In this document: positions 56,668-64,000 of the stretch, piece by piece | Layout of the letters: every line of letters begins with the position of its first letter | Position numbering within the stretch: the first letter of the stretch is position 1 | From: Polynucleobacter sp. | GTDB lineage: Bacteria; Pseudomonadota; Gammaproteobacteria; Burkholderiales; Burkholderiaceae | DNA length: 64,000 nucleotides | Direction of reading: 5' to 3' | Assembly: GCA_024642065.1 (NCBI GenBank) | Contig: JAHEBW010000002.1 | Location: forward strand, 1-64,000 | Notes under the pieces: generated by a model | Told to the model about the DNA's origin: nothing | Seen by the model: the letters and a program-made list of their open reading frames with translations, nothing else | Databases searched by the model: none | Position numbers and translations under genes: made by a program

Positions 56668-57378
56668 ATGAAACGCTTTCCGAATGGATATAAAGCCTTA
56701 GTCATCGGCGCAAGCGGCTCAATAGGGGCTGCTTTTGTTCGTGATCTGCAAGGGGATGATCGCTGTGAAAAAGTGACATCACTGTCGCGCAGTGAAGTGA
56801 ATGAATATCAATTAACGATTGATTTAAAAGATGAAGTCTCAGTTCAGTTTGCAGCGCATACCCTGCAATTGGATGGTCCTTTTGATTTGATCTTGGTGGC
56901 GACAGGTGTTTTGCATGGTAATGACTTCATGCCAGAGAAACGTCTAGCAGATATTGATATCAAAGCCATGCAAGAGACTTTTAGTATTAATACGCTTGGA
57001 CCAGCTTTATTACTTAAATACTTTTTGCCATTGCTATCTAATGCTGGTGTTATGGGTTTAATTTCAGCAAAGGTTGGCAGTATTGGTGATAACCGTTTAG
57101 GTGGTTGGTATACCTACCGCGCATCTAAAGCCGCTTTGAATATGTTGATTAAAACAGCCGCCATTGAATTGAAGCGCCAAAAACCAGAAGCCATGGTTGT
57201 GGCCATTCATCCGGGAACGGTTATTTCAGAGCTATCAAAACCATTTGCTGGGGGCTCTGGCTCAAAAGCGAGAGATGCAGCGATAGCCAGCCAGGAGATT
57301 CTACAAGTTCTAGATAGTTTGAATGCTGAACAATCAGGCGGCTTCTTTGCTTATGATGGTCAAGAGTTACCTTGGTAA
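56668..57378 (+). CDS. Short-chain dehydrogenase/reductase (CsgA-like)
   Basis: 236 aa. The cofactor motif is GASGSIGAAF (a GxxxGxG form) at about residues 14-23, and catalytic YxxxK lies in WYTYRASKAALN. IHPGTVISELSKPFAGG is the typical SDR C-terminal segment of the C-factor-like branch. It follows lldD by 7 nt, so a role with 2-oxo/hydroxy acids is possible but not shown. The substrate is unknown. Confidence 0.87.
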   Translation: MKRFPNGYKALVIGASGSIGAAFVRDLQGDDRCEKVTSLSRSEVNEYQLTIDLKDEVSVQFAAHTLQLDGPFDLILVATGVLHGNDFMPEKRLADIDIKAMQETFSINTLGPALLLKYFLPLLSNAGVMGLISAKVGSIGDNRLGGWYTYRASKAALNMLIKTAAIELKRQKPEAMVVAIHPGTVISELSKPFAGGSGSKARDAAIASQEILQVLDSLNAEQSGGFFAYDGQELPW

Positions 57379-57446
57379 CTCTTATTAATTATTTAATTTC
57401 TGTTAACGTTGCTATTACCTTTAAAAGAACAGTTGAACTTTAAATC

Positions 57447-57893
57447 ATGATGAATCCAAGCACCTTAAGCGATAGTATCCAATTAGCTGTTGCCCCCGTT
57501 TTTCTTTTAACCGCTGTGGCTGGCATGATTGGTGCATTAACTCAGCGTCTAGCACGTGTGATTGATCGCGCTAGAGTGATTCATAAAGAAATGATGGATG
57601 CATCATTGAAGCCATCTATTAAAGAGGCTTATCAAGTTGAGCTTAAAAACATTGCGACCCGAGGCCGTTTTATTAACGTCTCAATGATTTTCTTGGTCTT
57701 GTGCGCCATCATGATTGGCTTAACTATTTTGGAGCTATTTTTTGCAGAAACATCCAGCGGAAAGTTATTGATCTCTAACTTTGTGCTTTACACATTCGTG
57801 GCAGGTATTGGCTCATTCATTTTTGCACTTATTTCATTATTGTTTGAGGTTCTAATCGCTTCATATTCCATTCGATGGAAGCCACACGACTAA
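57447..57893 (+). CDS. DUF2721 membrane protein
   Basis: 148 aa with three TM segments (about residues 12-34, 77-97 and 112-136). IQLAVAPVFLLTAVAGMIGALTQRLARVIDRAR is the diagnostic DUF2721 start (read in pieces), with the basic stretch after TM1. Function is unknown. It has its own 68-nt upstream gap. Confidence 0.8.
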   Translation: MMNPSTLSDSIQLAVAPVFLLTAVAGMIGALTQRLARVIDRARVIHKEMMDASLKPSIKEAYQVELKNIATRGRFINVSMIFLVLCAIMIGLTILELFFAETSSGKLLISNFVLYTFVAGIGSFIFALISLLFEVLIASYSIRWKPHD

Positions 57894-57934
57894 GCAATTA
57901 GTAAGCGCTATATAAAAATAAAAAGGATATCCGC

Positions 57935-58468
57935 ATGACGATCTATCAATACAAAGATAAAGTTCCACAAATTCATGATTCAGCTTTTGTTGCAAAAGAA
58001 GCAACCATTATTGGTGATGTGATCATTGGTGAAGATGTCAGTGTGTGGCCTGGTGTGGTTATCCGTGGTGATAATGAGCCGATTACTTTAGGTCGTGGCA
58101 GCAATGTGCAAGAGGGGACTGTAATGCACACAGACATGGGTTGCCCATTAACTTTGGCCGATAACGTGACGGTTGGTCATCAAGCAATGTTGCATGGTTG
58201 TACCGTGGGTGAGGGATCTTTGATCGGTATTCAGGCAGTTGTTTTAAACCGTGCTGTGATTGGTAAAAACTGTTTGGTGGGAGCGGGCTCAGTTGTCACT
58301 GAAGGCAAAGTATTCCCAGATAACTCCTTAATCCTAGGATCTCCTGCGAAGGTGGTTCGTGAGCTAACGCCAGAAGCTATCGCTGGTCTTAAAGCCAGTG
58401 CTGCTAGTTACATCGCTAAGAAAAATCTCTTTAAACAGCACTTAGTTGAACTTCCACAAAAAGATTAA
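57935..58468 (+). CDS. Gamma-carbonic anhydrase-like hexapeptide protein
   Basis: 177 aa left-handed beta-helix. Zinc-ligand histidines of the gamma-CA family are in VMHTDMG and VGHQAMLHGC. SVWPGVVIRGDNEPI and VGAGSVVTEGKVFPD are family motifs. It belongs to the YrdA/CaiE-like branch, in which carbonic anhydrase activity is not always present. AAAAAGGATATCCGC precedes the ATG. Confidence 0.88.
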   Translation: MTIYQYKDKVPQIHDSAFVAKEATIIGDVIIGEDVSVWPGVVIRGDNEPITLGRGSNVQEGTVMHTDMGCPLTLADNVTVGHQAMLHGCTVGEGSLIGIQAVVLNRAVIGKNCLVGAGSVVTEGKVFPDNSLILGSPAKVVRELTPEAIAGLKASAASYIAKKNLFKQHLVELPQKD

Positions 58469-58477
58469 TCGAATCCC

Positions 58478-58828
58478 ATGATTCCAGGTTTAGTTCAAAT
58501 ACTACTTTGGCAGGGCGTGGGAGAGTTAATCTCTCATTTCTTCTTGCCAGTTTTACCTGGACCAGTTTTGGGACTTATTTTCCTTTTGATCTTTTTGATG
58601 ATTAAAGGACAAGTCAATCAATCTTTAGCTTTAGTGTCAGATGCATTTAGTCAGCATTTAGGTGTTTTGTTTGTGCCTGCCGCGGTTGGTGTGATTCTGT
58701 TCTTGCCGCAATTAAAAGCCCATGCGCTGGCTGTTATTTCAGCATTACTCATCAGTGTTGTCTTAACCATTGTGACTACTGCTTTGGTGCTGAGATTCTT
58801 AGCAAAGAAGGGTGCTGATGAATCCTAG
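58478..58828 (+). CDS. lrgA: CidA/LrgA-family membrane protein
   Basis: 116 aa, four TM segments, holin-like. LPVLPGPVLGLIFLLIFLMIKG and HLGVLFVPAAVGV are family motifs. LrgA/CidA pairs with LrgB/CidB and has been tied to murein hydrolase export control and, in several bacteria, pyruvate transport. It overlaps lrgB by 11 nt. Confidence 0.88.
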   Translation: MIPGLVQILLWQGVGELISHFFLPVLPGPVLGLIFLLIFLMIKGQVNQSLALVSDAFSQHLGVLFVPAAVGVILFLPQLKAHALAVISALLISVVLTIVTTALVLRFLAKKGADES

Positions 58829-59543
58829 CTCACTTCACATTGCTGAAATCTGGGTGTACCTTTCAGGTAGCCCCTTATTTGCTCTCATCTTGACCTTGAC
58901 TGCTTACCAGGTCGGAAGCTATCTCTATCAAAAAACGGATAAATACCCGCTAGCTAACCCAGTTGCGATTGCAGTTATTTTGGTGGCGATCGCTTTATAT
59001 CTAGTAGACATGCCTTATCAAAAATATTTTGAAGGCGCTCAGTTTGTTCACTTCTTATTGGGTACAGCTACGGTCTCTTTAGCAGTACCTATCTATAGAG
59101 GTATTGCTGTTTTAAAAACCAGATTGATTCCACTCATGATTGCATTACTGTGCGGTGGTATTGTCTCGATCGTCAGTGCTGTGGTTGTTGCGACATTCAT
59201 GGGAGCTGATAGCGCCATCATTGGAGCCTTCTATCCTAAATCTGTCACTGCACCGATTGCGATGGGTGTGGCAGAGCGTTTAGGAGTTTCTCCAACACTA
59301 ACAGCTGTGTTTGCTGTAGTTACTGGCATTCTTGGTGCTGTGCTAGGTAGTAGCATTCTTAATCTATTGGGTATGAAAGCTTGGTGGCAGCGTGGTTTTG
59401 CAATGGGTGTTGCCGCTCATGGCATTGGTACATCAAGAGCTTTTGCAGTTCACCCTGAAGCTGGAACATACGCTAGTTTAGCGATGGGTTTGCATGGCAT
59501 CTTAGGGGCCTTGCTTATTCCGCTACTTAAAAGTTATTTGTGA
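58818..59543 (+). CDS. lrgB: LrgB-family membrane protein
   Basis: 241 aa with several TM segments. YPKSVTAPIAMGVAERLG is the LrgB signature, and AHGIGTSRAFAVHPEAGTYASLAMGLHG the C-terminal one. Start ATG 58818 lies inside the lrgA end; an earlier in-frame codon at 58812 is not needed. Acts with LrgA. The TGA overlaps the start of the next gene. Confidence 0.9.
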   Translation: MNPSSLHIAEIWVYLSGSPLFALILTLTAYQVGSYLYQKTDKYPLANPVAIAVILVAIALYLVDMPYQKYFEGAQFVHFLLGTATVSLAVPIYRGIAVLKTRLIPLMIALLCGGIVSIVSAVVVATFMGADSAIIGAFYPKSVTAPIAMGVAERLGVSPTLTAVFAVVTGILGAVLGSSILNLLGMKAWWQRGFAMGVAAHGIGTSRAFAVHPEAGTYASLAMGLHGILGALLIPLLKSYL

Positions 59544-59878
59544 TGTCGGCTGCTGACGAGAGCTCATTCAACTTGCCTAGTTGGTTGAAGCTAGAAGATC
59601 GGGCTACTCTTACTTATATTTTGGCTTTACATTGCCAGCCAGGTGCCAAGAAAACTGAAGTGCAGGGCGAGCATGATGGTCGTCTCAAAATTCGTTTGGC
59701 TGCACCTCCGGTTGAAGGTAAGGCCAATGATGCTTTGATTGCATGGTTATCTAAAATCTTAAAGATCAATCGATCTCATATTGAGCTCTTGGCGGGAGAT
59801 CTCAGTCGCCTCAAGCGAGTCAAAGTCTCTGGTGTTACAACCCTACAAATCCTAGAAGCATTACAAGTTCAGTCGTAA
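59543..59878 (+). CDS. DUF167 family protein (YggU-like)
   Basis: 111 aa. LHCQPGAKKTEVQGEHDGRLKIRLAAPPVEGKAN (read in pieces) is the diagnostic YggU/DUF167 segment, and LLAGDLSRLKRVKVSG the C-terminal one. Small alpha/beta fold, function unknown. ATG 59543 overlaps the lrgB TGA (TGATG); a GTG one codon earlier is also open. Confidence 0.88.
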   Translation: MSAADESSFNLPSWLKLEDRATLTYILALHCQPGAKKTEVQGEHDGRLKIRLAAPPVEGKANDALIAWLSKILKINRSHIELLAGDLSRLKRVKVSGVTTLQILEALQVQS

Positions 59879-59909
59879 CAGGGCATTAACCCTTTTCCTC
59901 GCCTTGGTA

Positions 59910-59934
59910 ATTACTTATAAAATATATAAGTAAT
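59910..59934. promoter_or_regulatory. Perfect AT-only inverted repeat before the 44-aa gene
   Basis: ATTACTTATA and TATAAGTAAT (10 bp each) are separated by 5 nt, ending 29 nt before the small gene's ATG. It has only one G and one C, so it is a poor RNA hairpin but a good form for a DNA operator over a promoter. Confidence 0.4.
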
Positions 59935-59963
59935 ATAATTTTCCTTCAACAAGAAAGGAAAAA

Positions 59964-60098
59964 ATGGACTACAGAAGCACTATGCAATTTATAACAATGG
60001 GGGTCATCTTAATTTTTGGTCTATGTATTTACTTTATGGCTGAGTATGGGAAGAGAACTCGCCCTAAGGATAATTTAAAGGATCAAAAAGATCTGTGA
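59964..60098 (+). CDS. Small single-TM protein, 44 aa
   Basis: ATG-to-TGA frame of 44 codons with AAGGAA 5 nt upstream. One TM helix at about residues 8-26 (FITMGVILIFGLCIYFMAE) and a Lys/Asp-rich cytoplasmic tail give it the look of small respiratory- or pump-associated membrane proteins. No family is recognised. A palindromic element precedes it and a hairpin overlaps its stop. Confidence 0.6.
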   Translation: MDYRSTMQFITMGVILIFGLCIYFMAEYGKRTRPKDNLKDQKDL

Positions 60099-60106
60099 TC
60101 CTTTAA
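60075..60106. terminator. Hairpin between the 44-aa gene and ygiQ
   Basis: Perfect 10-bp stem TTAAAGGATC / GATCCTTTAA with a 12-nt loop, overlapping the stop of the small gene. The T-run is short, so termination is only moderately supported. Confidence 0.4.
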
Positions 60107-60147
60107 GAAATATAGATTCTTAACTGGAGGCTGGCTAGCTCGCGCTA

Positions 60148-62568
60148 TTACTTCTTAAATCCGGTCTTGGCTTTAGAAGCTGGGCGAGCAAAGCCTGTTC
60201 CTGGTTTTGTCGCACTTTGATGAGATGTGCGGCTTGTTCTGCCCGCAGCACTAACTTTGCTTGATCCACTAGAGGGTTTTGTTCCTGCGCGTGGAGGTAA
60301 GCCTGTATGTTGCGTCAGAATTTTTCCTCTTGCAGGTTTTTGCGGCACAGAAAAATCGCGTGGATTATGCGCTACAGCTGCTTGAGTCGGTTTACCAAAA
60401 GACGAGTTCTTGCGACGGGGACTTTGATAAGTGCCATCGGTACTCGGCTGATAATTAGGGATGAGGTGATGCTTACCATTACCAATCAAATCAGAGCGAC
60501 CCATTTTCTTGAGTGCTTCGCGCAGTAATGGCCAATTGTTAGCATCGTGGTAGCGTAAAAATGCCTTATGCAAGCGGCGTCGTTTCTCACCGCGAACAAT
60601 ATCCACGGTCTCACTCTCGCGCGTTACCTTGCGTAATGGATTCTTATTGGTGTGATACATCGCTGTGGCAGTTGCCATAGGCGATGGATAGAATGTTTGA
60701 ACTTGGTCAGCTCTAAAACTATTCTTCTTCAGCCAAATTGCTAAATTCATCATGTCTTCATCGCTGGTGCCTGGATGTGCAGCAATGAAATACGGAATTA
60801 AATACTGTTCTTTGCCAGCTTCTTTGGAATACTTATCAAAGAGCTCTTTGAATTTATCGTAGGCACCCATGCCTGGCTTCATCATCTTTGATAAAGGGCC
60901 TTGCTCGGTATGCTCAGGGGCAATCTTCAAATAACCACCAACGTGGTGGGTCACCAATTCTTTAATGTACGCAGGTGCTTTGACTGCTAAGTCATAACGA
61001 AGGCCTGAACCAATCAAAATCTTCTTAATACCAGGTAAGGCACGCGCACGACGGTACAACTGAATCAATGGTGTGTGATCAGTGTTGAGGTTAGGGCAGA
61101 TATCTGGGTAAACGCAAGATGGTTTACGGCAATGCGCTTCAATCTCTTTTGATTTGCAGGCAATGCGATACATGTTCGCTGTTGGGCCACCCAAATCAGA
61201 AATGATGCCGGTAAAGCCAGGAACCTTGTCGCGGATATCCTCAATCTCTTTAATGATTGAATTAGATGAACGGTTTTGAATAATTCGGCCTTCGTGTTCT
61301 GTAATTGAACAGAAGGTGCAACCACCAAAACAACCACGCATGATGTTCACAGAAAAACGAATCATGTCCCATGCTGGAATCTTTGCATCACCATAAGATG
61401 GGTGAGGGGCTCTTGCATAAGGTAAATCAAATACAGAGTCCATCTCTTCAGTGGTGAGTGGAACTGCTGGTGGATTTAGCCAAACATCTCTTACTGAGGC
61501 GCCTTCACCATGCTGCTGAACCAAAGCGCGCGCATTACCTGGGTTGGTTTCTAGATGAAGTACGCGATTGGCATGGGCGTATAAAACAGGGTCACGTTTC
61601 ACAGCTTCGTAGCTTGGTAAACGAATCACTGTTGTATCGCGTTCTAATCTTTTCTTGGCGCTTGGCACAAGCGTAATAGCTTGTACCTTGTTTGATGGTT
61701 CCTCTAGAGTTCCATCAGTTTTTTTACAGCTAGTGCCTTGTTCTTTAGCTTGTTCATCAGGTGTTAGATAAGGATTGATTGGTGCATCGATCACGCCTGG
61801 AATATCTACTGTGCTTGAGTCAATCTCAGTGAAAGTGGGTGCTGGGTGACGTCTTACAAATGCTGTGGCGCGAATGTCATTGATGTCGCCAATCGCTTCA
61901 CCCTTAGCAAGGCGATGAGCGATTTCTACAACGGCGCGTTCAGCATTACCGTAAAGCAAAATATCTGCTTTGGCATCAATCAAAATTGAACGACGAACTT
62001 TATCTTGCCAATAGTCATAGTGAGCAATGCGTCTCAAGGAAGCTTCGATACCACCCATCACAATGGGAGCTTCTGGATAAGCTTCTCGACAGCGTTGGGC
62101 ATAAACCAATGAACAACGATCAGGACGCTTGCCACCAATGCCGCCCGGTGTATAAGCATCATCACTTCGAACTTTGCGTTCAGCGGTATAACGATTGATC
62201 ATCGAATCCATATTGCCGGCAGCAACACCAAAGAATAAATTTGGTTTACCTAGAACCTTAAATGGATCCGCTGATTGCCAATCTGGCTGAGCGATGATGC
62301 CCACTCGAAATCCCTGAGCTTCGAGTAAGCGACCAATGATCGCCATACCAAAACTTGGGTGATCGACATAAGCATCACCTGTAACAATAATGATGTCGCA
62401 ACTATCCCAACCAAGCTTATCCATCTCCTCTTTGCTCATTGGCAAGAAAGGGGCTGTGCCATAGCATTCTGCCCAATATTTAGGGTAGGAATCTAGTCTA
62501 GGAGAGCTCGGAATTAGCGAGGGATTGAAAGGTGCGTTCACGGACGCTATTTTAGGTGGTTTAGCCAC
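60148..62568 (-). CDS. ygiQ: YgiQ-family radical SAM protein
   Basis: 806 aa. The radical SAM cluster motif CFGGCTFC (C-x3-C-x2-C) is mid-protein in [19 protein letters not shown]. The N-terminal UPF0313 region has [21 protein letters not shown], a B12-domain-like start, and the C-terminus carries [16 protein letters not shown] basic, Ser/Pro/Lys-rich tail of about 90 residues follows and is likely disordered. The substrate is unknown. Divergent from the EamA gene with a 54-nt gap. Confidence 0.92.
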   Translation of the reverse strand: MAKPPKIASVNAPFNPSLIPSSPRLDSYPKYWAECYGTAPFLPMSKEEMDKLGWDSCDIIIVTGDAYVDHPSFGMAIIGRLLEAQGFRVGIIAQPDWQSADPFKVLGKPNLFFGVAAGNMDSMINRYTAERKVRSDDAYTPGGIGGKRPDRCSLVYAQRCREAYPEAPIVMGGIEASLRRIAHYDYWQDKVRRSILIDAKADILLYGNAERAVVEIAHRLAKGEAIGDINDIRATAFVRRHPAPTFTEIDSSTVDIPGVIDAPINPYLTPDEQAKEQGTSCKKTDGTLEEPSNKVQAITLVPSAKKRLERDTTVIRLPSYEAVKRDPVLYAHANRVLHLETNPGNARALVQQHGEGASVRDVWLNPPAVPLTTEEMDSVFDLPYARAPHPSYGDAKIPAWDMIRFSVNIMRGCFGGCTFCSITEHEGRIIQNRSSNSIIKEIEDIRDKVPGFTGIISDLGGPTANMYRIACKSKEIEAHCRKPSCVYPDICPNLNTDHTPLIQLYRRARALPGIKKILIGSGLRYDLAVKAPAYIKELVTHHVGGYLKIAPEHTEQGPLSKMMKPGMGAYDKFKELFDKYSKEAGKEQYLIPYFIAAHPGTSDEDMMNLAIWLKKNSFRADQVQTFYPSPMATATAMYHTNKNPLRKVTRESETVDIVRGEKRRRLHKAFLRYHDANNWPLLREALKKMGRSDLIGNGKHHLIPNYQPSTDGTYQSPRRKNSSFGKPTQAAVAHNPRDFSVPQKPARGKILTQHTGLPPRAGTKPSSGSSKVSAAGRTSRTSHQSATKPGTGFARPASKAKTGFKK

Positions 62569-62622
62569 TTTCTGCTCGTTTACACTAGTGGCTCATATTT
62601 CCCCCAGTTTTTAGAGGCTCAT

Positions 62623-63558
62623 TTGCTTTCAAGACAATTTCTACTGATTTCATTGCTTCTAGCAGGCTTGGGATCTATCTTGTTCTCCGCCAAAGCGATT
62701 GTGGTCAAACTCTCCTACCAATATGGGGTTGATTCAGCGACGGTTTTAGCCCTCAGAATGATCTCTTCCTTACCTTTTTTCTGGATTGCGGTTTACTGGC
62801 ATAGTCGCCAGCAGTCTCTTCAAAAGTTGAGTCGTAAAGACCTGGTGACGCTGATTTTCTTGGGATTTGTCGGTTACTACCTATCTAGTTATCTTGATTT
62901 CTTGGGTTTGCAATACATCAGTGTTGGTTTAGAGCGGATCATTCTTTATTTGAATCCCACCATTGTTTTATTAATTGCCCTTATTTTCTTGAAGAAGAAA
63001 ATCATGGCCAAACAGTGGATTGCAATGGCCTTGGCCTATGCCGGTGTGATTTTGGTCTTCTCGCATGACATCCGATGGGATGGCTCGCATGTGCTGTGGG
63101 GTGGCACTTTGGTCTTCCTGAGTGCCATTGCTTATGCCGTGTATTTAATCTTTGCAGGTGAGATCGTTAAACGTGTCGGTAGCATTCGTTTAGTCGCTTA
63201 TGCCAGTGGCTCATCTACCGTTTTTAGTGTCATTCAAGCGCTGATCCTAAATCCCGATGCTTTACTCAGTCAGCCAATTCAGGTCTATCAATTGAGTCTA
63301 TTCAATGGTGCTTTCTGTACCTTTGTGCCCATGCTTCTAGTCATGATTTCAGTGAACAGGGTGGGACCAGGTTTAACAGCTCAGGCTGGCATGGTTGGAC
63401 CGATTGCCACTGTTTTCTTGGGATGGTATTTCTTGGGTGAATCGATGACGATGATTCAACTCGTGGGGATGGGTGTGGTTTTGACTGGTGTTGCGATCTT
63501 GGCAACGTCTAAACCTGGCAATCAACAGCCTCGACCAGAATTGGCTGAGGCTGAGTAG
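62623..63558 (+). CDS. EamA/DMT-family transporter
   Basis: 311 aa, ten TM segments in two EamA repeats. YYLSSYLDFLGLQYISVGLERIILYLNPTIV (read in pieces) ends repeat one and GMVGPIATVFLGWYFLGESMT repeat two. Probably a metabolite exporter. TTG at 62623 is the start, with AGAGG about 8 nt upstream. Its stop faces darP tail to tail after 13 nt. Confidence 0.88.
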   Translation: MLSRQFLLISLLLAGLGSILFSAKAIVVKLSYQYGVDSATVLALRMISSLPFFWIAVYWHSRQQSLQKLSRKDLVTLIFLGFVGYYLSSYLDFLGLQYISVGLERIILYLNPTIVLLIALIFLKKKIMAKQWIAMALAYAGVILVFSHDIRWDGSHVLWGGTLVFLSAIAYAVYLIFAGEIVKRVGSIRLVAYASGSSTVFSVIQALILNPDALLSQPIQVYQLSLFNGAFCTFVPMLLVMISVNRVGPGLTAQAGMVGPIATVFLGWYFLGESMTMIQLVGMGVVLTGVAILATSKPGNQQPRPELAEAE

Positions 63559-63571
63559 GTCCTTCAATCAA

Positions 63572-63898
63572 TTAGATCTTCATCTTATTGGCTTTGTTGA
63601 CGCCAACAATCTTAATCAGTGCTTGTTTCATGGCATCTACTTCTTCTTCTGAAAAAGTGCCCATGATTTTTCCAAGATAAGCGATATGACGACGAATGCC
63701 ACCATGGCTTCGTACGTTCGCAGTTTCTTTCAAGCTCTCGAGTAAACGCTCAGGAATCGGCATTTGCTTCCATTTATCGGGTGTCAACCTGCTCATTTCT
63801 TCAGCTAAGTTATGACGAGCCTCTAAACGGCGCTTAATTTCCGATTTACTCGGTTTTTCGTAGACTTGATCTTCTTCTTGGTGGTTTGATTGCTTCAT
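63572..63898 (-). CDS. darP: Ribosome-associated DUF615 (YjgA/DarP) protein, short form
   Basis: 108 aa; the E. coli protein, which aids 50S assembly, has about 180. KPSKSEIKRRLEARHNLAEEM, LPDKW-type spacing, PIPERLLESLKETANVRSHGGIRRHIAYLGKIM (read in pieces) cover the N-terminal two-thirds. The normal C-terminal helical part is absent, and the space before the EamA stop is only 13 nt, so it is either a natural short form or truncated. Divergent from yaeQ. Confidence 0.75.
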   Translation of the reverse strand: MKQSNHQEEDQVYEKPSKSEIKRRLEARHNLAEEMSRLTPDKWKQMPIPERLLESLKETANVRSHGGIRRHIAYLGKIMGTFSEEEVDAMKQALIKIVGVNKANKMKI

Positions 63899-63949
63899 AA
63901 TGCTATTTTCGCAGACTCTTGCACATTCAACAGAAAAGTAGAAGTTTCC

Positions 63950-64000
63950 ATGGCTACCAAAGCAACCATTTTTAAAGTTAATCTCTCGGTGGCGGATATT
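63950..64000 (+). CDS. yaeQ: YaeQ-family protein, 5' end
   Basis: The first 17 codons are in the window (MATKATIFKVNLSVADI). This matches the YaeQ start M-A-x-K-A-T-I-x-K, a PD-(D/E)XK-fold family of unclear function. The remainder is cut by the window edge. It shares a 51-nt divergent gap with darP. Confidence 0.7.
   Translation, partial: MATKATIFKVNLSVADI

Noticed and set aside
1-64000. tRNA, rRNA, CRISPR, insertion sequences or prophage
   Set aside because: No cloverleaf-like segment, rRNA motif, regularly spaced repeat, transposase or phage gene was seen in any gap; almost all sequence is accounted for by the listed genes.

Overview
The window reads as a chromosomal segment of a low-to-moderate-GC betaproteobacterium of the Burkholderiaceae, most like Polynucleobacter. 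This is inferred from gene order and protein character, not from a database search. The order gntR-sdhCDAB-sdhE-gltA-leuC-ecn-leuD-leuB-asd-fimV-truA-trpF-trpB-trpA-accD-folC-SPOR-cvpA-purF-metZ is a classic Burkholderiales backbone. DUF2863, DUF3429, DUF2244 and DUF3149 proteins fit the same group. Gene density is high, intergenic gaps are short, and I see no tRNA, rRNA, CRISPR array, insertion sequence or prophage.

Layout. 1-991: 3' end of a flavocytochrome c sulfide dehydrogenase flavoprotein (SoxF/FccB type), cut by the window edge. 1091-9144: housekeeping and small membrane genes on both strands (rarA, yqhA-type, hydroxyacyl-CoA dehydrogenase, purU, dedA, GST, yaaA, DUF2863). 9247-17149: a TCA-cycle block, with a CitE-like lyase and mdh on the minus strand, then divergently a GntR regulator, sdhCDAB, sdhE and gltA. 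17164-32911: one long co-directional run for leucine, aspartate-family, tryptophan, fatty acid, folate, purine and methionine synthesis. 32953-43973: a sulfur-oxidation island, with a divergent secreted metallo-beta-lactamase-fold protein, soxCD, soxYZ, soxAX, soxB, then three membrane proteins (CbiM-like, a YeeE thiosulfate transporter fused to a rhodanese-like domain, and TauE). 43975-48893: DUF2244, an RND pump with an unusually short adaptor, and a thioesterase. 49278-51863: acnB. 51954-64000: mixed metabolic and membrane genes (nitronate monooxygenase, isochorismatase, rsuA, lldD, gamma carbonic anhydrase, lrgAB, ygiQ, EamA, short darP, start of yaeQ).

How it works together. The sox genes encode a full periplasmic thiosulfate-oxidising system including sulfane dehydrogenase SoxCD, so oxidation to sulfate is predicted. 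The sulfide dehydrogenase at the left edge adds sulfide oxidation, and the YeeE/TauE proteins would move sulfur compounds across the inner membrane. Two strong hairpin terminators inside the sox run and a promoter-like element before soxY suggest three separately tuned modules (CD, YZ-AX, B). The TCA genes appear linked by a 20-bp element, 19/20 identical, found in the gntR/mdh intergenic region and at the acnB promoter 38 kb away; it is probably the GntR operator.

Four genes too short for routine ORF calling were added: a 51-aa basic protein, a 42-aa DUF3149 protein, a 44-aa single-TM protein and the first 17 codons of yaeQ. The most unusual items are the YeeE-rhodanese fusion with an in-frame internal ribosome-binding site, the shared TCA operator, the terminator-divided sox cluster, and the RND adaptor that seems to have lost its beta-barrel domain.
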